Below are positions 17,261 through 25,024 of a stretch of DNA of 54,272 bases, in pieces. The stretch is taken from contig JAUUZQ010000010.1 of assembly GCA_030589895.1 (NCBI GenBank), forward strand, positions 1 through 54,272, read 5' to 3'. The notes below the pieces were generated by a model. It was not told where the DNA came from, searched no databases, and worked only from the letters and a program-made list of their open reading frames with translations. A program made the translations under genes and the position numbers. Position 1 is the stretch's first letter; every line of letters starts with the position of its first letter. This DNA is from Bacteroidales bacterium (GTDB lineage Bacteria; Bacteroidota; Bacteroidia; Bacteroidales; GCA-2748055).

Positions 17261-19063
17261 CTAATTTATATATTCTTGAATTTTTCTTCCCGTTACGTTT
17301 CGTTCAACTTCAATCAGATGAAAAATCTCATCTGTATGGTCTGAGTTTATCAGTGCAATATCAGCACCCCTTGGACCATCCCCTTGAAATACAGCATCGC
17401 TAATGCTTATGAATTCCTCTTTCCATCGGTGGCTGCCTTCACCCTTGAATGTTTTTGCTGTTTTAAATTCCCCATTACCTGCAGTGTAAGAGAATTTCCA
17501 GGAACCCTCGCTGTTATCCAGCCAAACGATCCGGAATGTGATTTCTTGATTCTTGCTTTCAATTTCGTTGAAAAAATTTTCATGAAATTTAAAGAACAGT
17601 GTGTCTTTTTTGGTTTCATGCTCAAAACCCCTGCCAAAGCGACCGTAGGGTTGGTCTTTTGGGTCAAGATGCCACCAGCCTATACTTGTTTCAGCTTGAT
17701 CTATTGAATACAAATACATACAATAATCAGTATCAATCCTATTCCATCCTACATCGTTATATCCTTCTCTGCTTCGGCTATTGTGGCTTTCTGCAAGACT
17801 TGCTTCTAGATCTTCAACGATGGCTCCATGATCTGCATAGGCAGAACAAATTTTCAATACTCTATCTGTATTACTTTTACTGGCAACTCCATAAGTGTCT
17901 TCGAGAAAGCGGATGGTATCATCAGCATTTAGCTCATCCTTTAGTGCAGCAAAAGCATAAGGAGATGTTGCAGGAAACTTATTTCCTGCATATTTATTAA
18001 ATACATCCAATGCAGGATACCAGCGAGGATTTTCTAAAATATGTTCAGGAATATTCCAAATATCCAAACCCCAATGCAAGGCATGGAAAGCGCTCCAATA
18101 CAGATTTTGCAATGAGTCCTTTTTAAACCATTGTCTCATCCACATGGTTTCACCTTCTCCACGGCTATAAACGGGCCTTTCTAATTCATTTCCAGATGTA
18201 TTGTATGGTTCGTAAACCAATGATTTGGAGCGTGAATAATTGCTATGGTAGAAATGAGAAGCTACTCCTTTTTTTGTCAGGAATCCGTTATACTGCTCTG
18301 CGCCCCAGGTCATATCCCCATCAGTCATAAGATGGATCAATAAAGGAATCTCAGGCAAACCGCTTTCCTTTTCCATAAAAGCATCTACGGTAAATTTTCT
18401 GATATATTTCTGGTATTCGGGCCATTCATCTCTTGAGACATTGTATTTTGGATCGATCGGATCGCCTTTATAGCAGAATCCGTCTCCTGTGGATCCTTCT
18501 ACTACCTGATGAAAGATTATTCGCTCAAATAGTTCCGGAGGAAGACTTCTTAAATGCTCGGCAAGTTTTACTATAATCCTTTCTGAATAGTATTTATACT
18601 TCTCATCCATAGGATAAGGAAGGGTGGAGAAATGTGGGTCTCTTTTAAACGAATTGATCTCAACCTTAGGAACACCTTTTTCATATAGCCACTCAGCATT
18701 TACCGGATTTAGCCAAAGTAGTGTAAATACATATTTGTCGTGAGCAGCAGCTTTTTTAATAATATCATCAATAAGGTTCCAGTTATATACTCCATCTTCA
18801 GGTTCCAGTTTATTCCAGCCAATTACGATGGGAATTCCTTTCAGATGAGGATAGGTCTCATCAGAAGAAATTTTACCATCCCACTTGTTGGGAGCACCTC
18901 CGGTTGAATACCAGCTCCATACTCCACATGCCTCAACGGGAAGAATTCCTGGTTTTACTGAATCCTGTTCCTCTTGCTTCTCTGAAGCAGGAGATTTGCA
19001 GCCCAAACATCCAGTTAGAATAACTGCAAGCAATGTTATCAAAGTAAATAATCCTTGTTTCAT
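17261..19063 (-). CDS. TIM-barrel glycosidase-like lipoprotein, family unassigned
   Basis: A 600-aa lipoprotein (lipobox LTGC, Cys19). Residues about 40-380 look like a (beta/alpha)8 glycosidase barrel related to GH42-type enzymes: PIVIGWNKLEPEDGVYNWNLIDDII, YVFTLLWLNP, FHQVVEGSTGDG with a candidate acid/base Glu189, and LYWSAFHALHWGLDIWNIPEHI. Residues about 440-590 form a separate beta-rich module (WNRIDTDYCMYLYSID, FRIVWLDNSEGSWKFSYTAG) that may bind carbohydrate. I do not recognise a defined CAZy family. It is the first gene of the six-gene cassette and starts 91 bp from the IS481-like remnant. Confidence 0.65.
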   Translation of the reverse strand: MKQGLFTLITLLAVILTGCLGCKSPASEKQEEQDSVKPGILPVEACGVWSWYSTGGAPNKWDGKISSDETYPHLKGIPIVIGWNKLEPEDGVYNWNLIDDIIKKAAAHDKYVFTLLWLNPVNAEWLYEKGVPKVEINSFKRDPHFSTLPYPMDEKYKYYSERIIVKLAEHLRSLPPELFERIIFHQVVEGSTGDGFCYKGDPIDPKYNVSRDEWPEYQKYIRKFTVDAFMEKESGLPEIPLLIHLMTDGDMTWGAEQYNGFLTKKGVASHFYHSNYSRSKSLVYEPYNTSGNELERPVYSRGEGETMWMRQWFKKDSLQNLYWSAFHALHWGLDIWNIPEHILENPRWYPALDVFNKYAGNKFPATSPYAFAALKDELNADDTIRFLEDTYGVASKSNTDRVLKICSAYADHGAIVEDLEASLAESHNSRSREGYNDVGWNRIDTDYCMYLYSIDQAETSIGWWHLDPKDQPYGRFGRGFEHETKKDTLFFKFHENFFNEIESKNQEITFRIVWLDNSEGSWKFSYTAGNGEFKTAKTFKGEGSHRWKEEFISISDAVFQGDGPRGADIALINSDHTDEIFHLIEVERNVTGRKIQEYIN

Positions 19064-19154
19064 TTTTGAAAGTTCTATTGGATTTTTGTTATTTCCATCA
19101 TATGAAAAACAACCTCACCTGTAATACGTCATACCTACGTGGACAAAATTGATG

Positions 19155-19469
19155 TTAACCTAAGAGACATTTAAGTGTTTCATAAGGTATTTTTCCATCA
19201 AATGCTCCGTGCGGTCTGTTAAAGTTATGAAAATTACCCCAAGCCTCTAATTTTTTATTTAAATCAACATCATCAGTATAAGTTAGTAATTGATAAAACT
19301 CTTCCTTATCGGTTCGATGAGAACGCTCCACTTTACCATTTAATTGAGGAGTTCTTGGTTTAATATAGATATGATTCATACCTTTATCTTCTACATTCCC
19401 TCTTTCACGCTTTGTGATAATCAGGTCGGTATCGATAGCATCCTTCAGAACTTGTTCTCTTAACTACAT
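19155..19469 (-). pseudogene. IS481-like transposase, C-terminal remnant
   Basis: The C-terminal part of an rve-type integrase core on the minus strand: VEDKGMNHIYIKPRTPQLNGKVERSHRTDKEEFY, then WGNFHNFNRPHGAFDGKIPYETL, ending with a stop at 19155. The NGKVERSH motif with its Glu and the HNFNRPHGA block are typical of IS481-family transposases. The frame stays open upstream to a TAG at about 19470-19472, but that part (VLKDAIDTDLIITKRERGN) no longer looks like the core domain. The N-terminal HTH and first catalytic Asp are missing. It separates the sulfatase at 19657 from the six-gene cassette. Confidence 0.75.
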
Positions 19470-19548
19470 CGTTTTATTCGTTCAGAAATAATGATTCCAA
19501 AGTCATTTTGATTATTTAAAATTTCTGTCCGGGTCAAATACAGTCTCT

Positions 19549-19620
19549 GCTAAATTGTTTAAAAGAGAAAGATCCCATAGCAATAATAAGTTCAAGATAG
19601 ATCCGGTGTGGTGTACCTTA
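19549..19620 (+). repeat. Direct repeat copy B (IS-associated)
   Basis: The partner of copy A at 9730-9801: same orientation, same length, about 55 of 72 bases identical by hand count. It lies between the IS481-like transposase remnant and the stop of the third sulfatase and is followed by its own hairpin. The pair brackets the six-gene cassette. Confidence 0.6.
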
Positions 19621-19625
19621 TTACA

Positions 19626-19657
19626 AAGCGGAAGGTTTTATTATCTTCCGCTTTTTT
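19626..19657. terminator. Hairpin terminator between repeat copy B and sulfatase stop
   Basis: Stem AAGCGGAAG (19626-19634) pairs with CTTCCGCTT (19645-19653) across a 10-nt loop. A T-run follows on the plus strand. It begins a few bases beyond the stop of the minus-strand sulfatase gene, so it may also end that transcript, although the minus-strand T tract is poor. Confidence 0.6.
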
Positions 19658-21264
19658 TATTTAACTCCGACTTTTATTGCCCAATCTTTATATTTCCCTT
19701 TTAAGTGTTGGGTAATTTCAATCTCACTCTCAACTAAGTTGTTTGTTTCAGATCTGTCAGTAGATAGATTATATAGTTCCCATGGCTCTCCTTCCATGGC
19801 TACAAGCTTCCATTTTCCCTCTCTGACCGCTCTGTTTCCAAGATGTTCCCAATAAATTGCTTCAGAATCTAAATTGCTTTCTCCCTTTAGTAATGGAGCA
19901 AATGATTTACCAGCAAGAGGCGGTATGGCTTTATTATTATAGGTTTCAGGATATTCAGCATCTACAATATCACAAATAGTGGCCATGATGTCGATAATAT
20001 GACCAGGTTGATGAATAATACTTCCTTCTTCATAGATATGATTGGGCCATCTAACAATCAATGGGGTTGAAATTCCTCCTTCATGAATTCTCTTTTTGTA
20101 CTGTCGGAATGGAGTGTTACTCAGGTTTGCCCATGCTGCGCCATAACTATAATAAGAATCACCGCTTCCCGGGGTAGCATCTCCTTCCCAAAAATTTCCC
20201 CAAAAATCAGATCCAAGAACATCATACTCTTCGCTTGCTCCGTTATCTGAAAGAAACAATACAATAGTATTGTCTGCTTCATCCATCAACTCCAATTGTT
20301 TCATTACTTCACCTACACCCTGATCCAAACGATGAATTTGTGCAGCATAGATAGACATGAGCAGGTCACTTCTTTCTTTTTGATCCTCGCTAAGAGTTTC
20401 CCAGGCAGGCACTTTAGGATCCCGATCACTTAATGGCCAGCTTTTTTCCAGAAGCCCAATCTCCAACATTCTGTCATAACGCTCTTTTCGAAGCTCATCC
20501 CAGCCTTTCATAAATTTTCCGCGATATAATTCAATGTCTTCCTGTAATGCGTGCAAAGGCCAGTGTGGTGCGGTGTAAGGTATATACAGGAAAAAGGGTT
20601 GTTCTTTTGTATCTGCAATATGTAAAAACTTAATGGCATTCTCCGTGATTGCACTGGTCATATAGAAGTCCTTTTTGTTGGGCAGGAATTCAGTACTGTC
20701 AATAGCAAAATGTCTTACTATTCCTTCTCTTTTTCCTCGAGTGATATCAAAATAATTTGCGGCACCACTAATTAAACCAAAGTAGTTATCAAAGCCCCTG
20801 TCTGTAGGCCAATTTGGGTGCTTCTCTCCAACATGCCATTTTCCTGACGCCGCCGTATAATATCCCTTCTGTTTCAAGACTTCCGCAATCGTAACTGAGT
20901 TGTGACTCAAATAACCCTTATATGCGCCTTCAGGCTTTGCTCCTTTTGTAACTACCATGGCTCCCATGCCTACCTGGTGAGGATATAAACCTGTAAGTAG
21001 AGAAGCGCGGGTTGGACAACAACGGGCAGCATTATAAAACTGGGAAAAACGCACCCCTTCCGCTGCCAGGAGATCAATATTCGGAGTATTGACCTCACCT
21101 CCATAGCATCCCAAGTCTGAATAACCCATATCATCAGCCAGAAAAATTATGATATTTGGACTAGCATTATTATTTCCGTTTTTTTCAGTAGCTCCTGAAT
21201 TACAAGATGAGCATGATATCATACCAAGCAGAAATAACACTATCAACCGGAATGGATAATACAT
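19657..21264 (-). CDS. Sulfatase lipoprotein (cysteine type)
   Basis: A 535-aa sulfatase. The N-terminus is a lipoprotein signal with candidate acylated Cys18 or Cys21 (GMISCSSC). Metal-binding FLADDMGYSDLGCYGGE (Asp44, Asp45) and signature CCPTR with formylglycine Cys82 are followed by YIPYTAPHWPLHALQ, LFLSDNGASEEYD and GGISTPLIVRWPNH. It closely parallels the sulfatase at 10125-11687 in length and motif spacing, suggesting an arylsulfatase-like pair with related substrates. It follows the DeoR-type gene by 42 bp on the same strand, so the two are probably cotranscribed. Its maturase must be encoded elsewhere. Confidence 0.93.
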   Translation of the reverse strand: MYYPFRLIVLFLLGMISCSSCNSGATEKNGNNNASPNIIIFLADDMGYSDLGCYGGEVNTPNIDLLAAEGVRFSQFYNAARCCPTRASLLTGLYPHQVGMGAMVVTKGAKPEGAYKGYLSHNSVTIAEVLKQKGYYTAASGKWHVGEKHPNWPTDRGFDNYFGLISGAANYFDITRGKREGIVRHFAIDSTEFLPNKKDFYMTSAITENAIKFLHIADTKEQPFFLYIPYTAPHWPLHALQEDIELYRGKFMKGWDELRKERYDRMLEIGLLEKSWPLSDRDPKVPAWETLSEDQKERSDLLMSIYAAQIHRLDQGVGEVMKQLELMDEADNTIVLFLSDNGASEEYDVLGSDFWGNFWEGDATPGSGDSYYSYGAAWANLSNTPFRQYKKRIHEGGISTPLIVRWPNHIYEEGSIIHQPGHIIDIMATICDIVDAEYPETYNNKAIPPLAGKSFAPLLKGESNLDSEAIYWEHLGNRAVREGKWKLVAMEGEPWELYNLSTDRSETNNLVESEIEITQHLKGKYKDWAIKVGVK

Positions 21265-21306
21265 AATAAAATTATTTAATATTGAAAAGTTTGAAAATCT
21301 AATAAA

Positions 21307-22077
21307 TCAATCACAAATGATAAGGTCTATTCCTAAGGACCGTATTTCCTTTGCGGTATCCTGATCAATTTTATTATCTGTAATAATATGATCAACATGA
21401 TCCAATCCACATATAAGGCCAAAGCTTTTCTTTCCAAATTTCGTAGAATCAACGAGAACAAAAACCTCCTTTGCAGAATTAATCATATTCTTATTCAAAT
21501 GGGCTTCGAGAGCATTTGTAGTTGTCAGTCCATATTTCAGATCAAGTCCATCTACTCCAAGAAACAATTTGCTACAAACAGTTTCTTTTAGGATCATTTC
21601 AGAATAATGACCAATTACAGAATATGAATTCGGCCTTATATATCCACCCAATTGAAGCACTTCAACATTTTCTCTCTGGCTCAATTTCAGTCCAACATTC
21701 AATGCTGAAGTAACAACTGTAAGTTTATTATGTGGATTAATATATTCAGCCATTGCCAGTAGCGTTGTACCAGAAGCCAGGATAATATATTGATCCTCCT
21801 CTATCATTTTAGCAGCCTGTTGACCAATAGCCGCCTTTTCAGAAACATTAATAAATTCTTTTTCGCTAACAGGCCTGTCGTTTACATAGGGGCTTTCCAG
21901 TGAAGCGCCTCCATGATTTCTAAACAACAATCTTTTTCCTTCCAGAATTATCAGGTCCTTTCTGATAGTAACCATTGAAGTATTTAAGGACTTACTCAGA
22001 TCGTGGACTTTAACCCTTTTTTGTTCTTTGAGTATTTCCAGAATTTTCTTATGCCGGTCTTCCATTATATGCTGCAT
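21307..22077 (-). CDS. DeoR/GlpR-family transcriptional regulator
   Basis: A 256-aa cytoplasmic repressor-type protein. The N-terminal helix-turn-helix is at about residues 5-60 (RHKKILEILKEQKRVKVHDLSKSLNTSMVTIRKDLIILE) and ends in the family's RNHGGA block. The C-terminal sugar-phosphate sensor spans about 75-240 (ILASGTTLLAMAEYI, LGVDGLDLKYGLTT, VLVDSTKFGKKSFGLI). Start ATG 22077 was used; ATG 22065 (MEDRHKK) is equally plausible. DeoR-family sensors bind phosphorylated sugars or polyols, and GlpR responds to glycerol-3-phosphate. With glpD, glpT and glpQ-like genes 9 kb away, a GlpR-like role is attractive but unproven. Confidence 0.9.
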   Translation of the reverse strand: MQHIMEDRHKKILEILKEQKRVKVHDLSKSLNTSMVTIRKDLIILEGKRLLFRNHGGASLESPYVNDRPVSEKEFINVSEKAAIGQQAAKMIEEDQYIILASGTTLLAMAEYINPHNKLTVVTSALNVGLKLSQRENVEVLQLGGYIRPNSYSVIGHYSEMILKETVCSKLFLGVDGLDLKYGLTTTNALEAHLNKNMINSAKEVFVLVDSTKFGKKSFGLICGLDHVDHIITDNKIDQDTAKEIRSLGIDLIICD

Positions 22078-22121
22078 AATAGGCTAAGTGTCAAATTATG
22101 AAATAGAAAAGATTACTATCC

Positions 22122-22177
22122 CTTTGTAATAAAGGGGGCTCTTCTCTCAGAGATCCGGCCCCCTTTTGTTATACAAA
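22122..22177. terminator. Strong bidirectional hairpin terminator after the SusCD operon
   Basis: A G/C-rich stem AAAGGGGGC (22131-22139) pairs with GCCCCCTTT (22158-22166). It is extended outward by the near-complementary CTTTGTAATA and TTATACAAAG arms. It follows the stop of the BACON lipoprotein gene by about 11 bp and precedes the DeoR gene, so it separates the two minus-strand units. Confidence 0.75.
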
Positions 22178-22187
22178 GTAAGGAGTT

Positions 22188-23417
22188 TTATTGTATTATT
22201 TCAACTTTTATATCATCCAGGAAGATACGGTTTTTGCCTTGTCCGACACCTGCAAGACTGTAATCTCCACCCAGGAATTTGATTCGGGTGTCAACAGTAG
22301 CTCCCGTAACTGTAAAGCTATATCCTTTGGCCGGATCCCAGATATCATTTACGATCCCTGCCTCATCTTCAGCCTGTGAGTTTGGAACATTGTTAATGGT
22401 AAATTCAGAGACACTGGGTGTACCTGCACCTAGTGCAAATACTTTTAATACTCTGTCGTCAACATTGCCAGATGCAGAGATATAGACTGCAGATTTAAAA
22501 GTAACTTTCAAATCGACCGTGCCCTCAATTGCCAGGCTGGGAGTTATCAGATCTCCACCATAGTTTGTTTTTCCCAGCTTCACATAACCGGTCATTGCAT
22601 AACAGCATTTCTGGTTGTTGGTAAATTCATTGGGAGTAACATCCCAGCCCTTTGCCAGCTCTTCAGATGTCCAGTTATCGTAGCGTACTGCATCCTGCCA
22701 TTCGTAAGGAACAGTACTTCCATAAGTCAGCCAGCTGAAATCCTCTTGAACAAGGATATGTCCTGCAGCCTGGGTAATTACTACTTCCTCCTGAACATTC
22801 GGAAAATCTACTCCACTCAATGTTAGCGTTGCAGCACGCTCGTCACCCCTGTTTCGTGAGGCATAGAATTTAACTTCTGTATCACTTATATCCAGCTCTT
22901 CCAACCAGCTATCATCATCCAGACTATATGTCCAGTCAATATTGGAAGTAATTGGCAATGTAAACGGTCCACTTGCAGCAGGTACGAAAATACTTGATTG
23001 TCCATTCTCAACCATGACATACGGCACATTTGCTTCCTGATCGATGCGGAAAAGTACAGGCTGTTCCTCTCCATCCACGATAAAAGCAAAATTCATGATA
23101 CGGTCTTCAAATAAGCTGTTCTCTTCAACAATAAAGCTGAAGATACCATCATCGTCCCCTTCATCAGGGAAGGCTCTTGTCCAGGTGTCCTCTCCCTGGG
23201 TTACAATTTGCCAATCACGATTTGAACGCACTGTATAGCTGGAAGTATTTATATTCATATCAACGGAAAGCCCGGTTGGTTCTCCTTCAATAAGAAAGTA
23301 TGGTTCACCCTCATCTTCTTCACTTTCACATGAAATAAAAGAAAATGACAATAGAAATAATGCTGAAAATGTAATTATCACCAATCTCTTTGGTCTGAAA
23401 ATATTATTAGTCTTCAT
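22188..23417 (-). CDS. BACON-domain surface lipoprotein (SusE/F-position)
   Basis: A 409-aa lipoprotein with signal and lipobox at Cys30 (FISC), followed by an acidic stretch (ESEEDEGE) typical of surface export. Two BACON-like beta domains follow, about residues 45-125 and 130-215 (NTSSYTVRSNRDWQIV, LPITSNIDWTYSLDDDSWLEE, each ending in a DQEA/TQAA motif). A C-terminal jelly-roll domain spans about 220-409 (SEELAKGWDVTP, RIKFLGGDYSLAGVGQGKNRIFLDDIKVEI). It stands directly after SusD (21 bp gap), where SusE/F-type ligand-binding lipoproteins usually sit. It probably binds the imported ligand at the cell surface; no catalytic motif is seen. Confidence 0.82.
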   Translation of the reverse strand: MKTNNIFRPKRLVIITFSALFLLSFSFISCESEEDEGEPYFLIEGEPTGLSVDMNINTSSYTVRSNRDWQIVTQGEDTWTRAFPDEGDDDGIFSFIVEENSLFEDRIMNFAFIVDGEEQPVLFRIDQEANVPYVMVENGQSSIFVPAASGPFTLPITSNIDWTYSLDDDSWLEELDISDTEVKFYASRNRGDERAATLTLSGVDFPNVQEEVVITQAAGHILVQEDFSWLTYGSTVPYEWQDAVRYDNWTSEELAKGWDVTPNEFTNNQKCCYAMTGYVKLGKTNYGGDLITPSLAIEGTVDLKVTFKSAVYISASGNVDDRVLKVFALGAGTPSVSEFTINNVPNSQAEDEAGIVNDIWDPAKGYSFTVTGATVDTRIKFLGGDYSLAGVGQGKNRIFLDDIKVEIIQ

Positions 23418-23438
23418 AAGAATTCAATTTTTGATTCA

Positions 23439-25013
23439 TTATTTTTCTTCCTCAATAGCCTGTTTGCTCCACCAGACCGGTGTTTTCATATTGTTCGATC
23501 CTCCCATGCGATCCAGGGCTACCTGAACATTATCATTGTTTGTCGCCATTGTCGTATTTGGAAAAGCAAAGCGCGTTGGTAAAATATAATCATTATAAAC
23601 GGCTCCGGCACCAATTGTAAGTTCAGGATAACCGGTACGTCTGTATTCATGATAGGCTTCCATACCAGTCCAGAACAATGCCAGGAATTTTTGATTTGCC
23701 AGAAGCTCTTCTTTATTGATTGCATCGTCCCATGATGCCAGATCTGAAGCAAGAAAAGTTGTAATATCAGCTTGGCTAATACTTACCAGTACTTCACTGT
23801 ACTGACCAAATTCAGACCACTTCTCCAAAGAAGCTGAAACTGCATTGGTATAATGCTCTTTGGCTTTACTTTCACCTCCGGAAATTAAATCTTTTAAGGC
23901 CGCTTCAGCCAGAATAAATTGTATTTCTGCATAATCCATAAAATAAGCCGGTGCGTCAGCACGACAGAAAACTGCATGATTCAGCCATGAAGAACCACGA
24001 TCAGCTGCACTCTGTTCTTCTTCAGTACAACCTGCTACTGTTCCAATCCAGATTTCATCCGGGTTGGTATCTGTATTTGGGTTTTTCTTTCCAAATATTG
24101 CCAGTCTCGGATCTTCATAAACCTGATTTCCACTTAAGTCCTCAATCACAGTCATACCAATTAATTGCTCTGTAAGTTTACGACCTGAGCTTGTAAAATC
24201 ACCTTCATTTTCCAATGCAAATCTATTTCGATAAGGATCCTGTCCTGAAAACTTAACAGTTGCATTATCGTCATTTGATTCAAACATCGGATAGGTATCA
24301 GGATCAGCAAGTATCTCTGTCATTCTAACACCAGCATTCATTTCACTACGCCCACTGATTCTGCATAATAACCGAAGATAGAGAGAATTATTAAATTTTC
24401 TCCATTGCTCCATTGAGCCTCCATACATTCCATCTAATGCAGGCTTAAGGAATAATGGATCTGATGCATAGATACTGTTTGCAGAATCCAATTCCGCAAA
24501 CATTTGTTCATACACTTCCTTCTGAGAATCAAATTTTGGTTTTAGAGTTCCTTCAAGCAATCGACCAGTAAAAGCTTCTGAATAGGGAATATCACCATAC
24601 ATATCAGAAAGATTCGACATATATAACACTTTTAATGTAAGAGAAATAGCCTCCAAAGACTTGTCATCCTGATCAATGCTCAAGTCTGACATGTGTAAGG
24701 CATTGTTAGCATACCTTGAAAACATATTCCACGCACTTTGCCAATTACCGTCACTAATAAAATAGCGATGCTCCTGCCTTGTTGTGCCTCCAGTAAAAGC
24801 AGTGTACTGCACCAGCTCATCATTCCAAAACCATGTATAATACAGCCAGTTATTAGCCCCATTATAGAGCAGTGGCTCGAACATGCCATTTGCCTGTATC
24901 TGTCCAACAGTAGTTTTATTTGGGTTCGTATTAATATCTTCAAACTCAGATGTGCAAGCAAAAGTGAGTAATGAGATAAGCCCGATCGTTAATATTATTC
25001 TATAATTATTCAT
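23439..25013 (-). CDS. SusD-like outer-membrane lipoprotein
   Basis: A 524-aa surface lipoprotein that forms the lid of a SusCD importer. Lipobox at Cys20 (LTFAC), then CTSEFEDINTNPNKTT, the classic start of the SusD-like_2 branch. Helical TPR-type segments follow (WQSAWNMFSRYANNALHM, LYMSNLSDMYGDIPYSEAF), with a late block LALFWTGMEAYHEYRRTGYPEL and LPTRFAFPNTTMATNNDNV. The gene is 11 bp downstream of susC, so the two are translated from one transcript. The ligand cannot be read from the sequence; SusD-like_2 members are not limited to starch. Confidence 0.93.
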   Translation of the reverse strand: MNNYRIILTIGLISLLTFACTSEFEDINTNPNKTTVGQIQANGMFEPLLYNGANNWLYYTWFWNDELVQYTAFTGGTTRQEHRYFISDGNWQSAWNMFSRYANNALHMSDLSIDQDDKSLEAISLTLKVLYMSNLSDMYGDIPYSEAFTGRLLEGTLKPKFDSQKEVYEQMFAELDSANSIYASDPLFLKPALDGMYGGSMEQWRKFNNSLYLRLLCRISGRSEMNAGVRMTEILADPDTYPMFESNDDNATVKFSGQDPYRNRFALENEGDFTSSGRKLTEQLIGMTVIEDLSGNQVYEDPRLAIFGKKNPNTDTNPDEIWIGTVAGCTEEEQSAADRGSSWLNHAVFCRADAPAYFMDYAEIQFILAEAALKDLISGGESKAKEHYTNAVSASLEKWSEFGQYSEVLVSISQADITTFLASDLASWDDAINKEELLANQKFLALFWTGMEAYHEYRRTGYPELTIGAGAVYNDYILPTRFAFPNTTMATNNDNVQVALDRMGGSNNMKTPVWWSKQAIEEEK

Positions 25014-25024
25014 ATTCAGCTTCT

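Noticed and set aside
17599-18000. 133-codon open frame on the plus strand, rich in Leu, Tyr and His
   Set aside because: Antisense to the TIM-barrel lipoprotein; no start context or homology seen.
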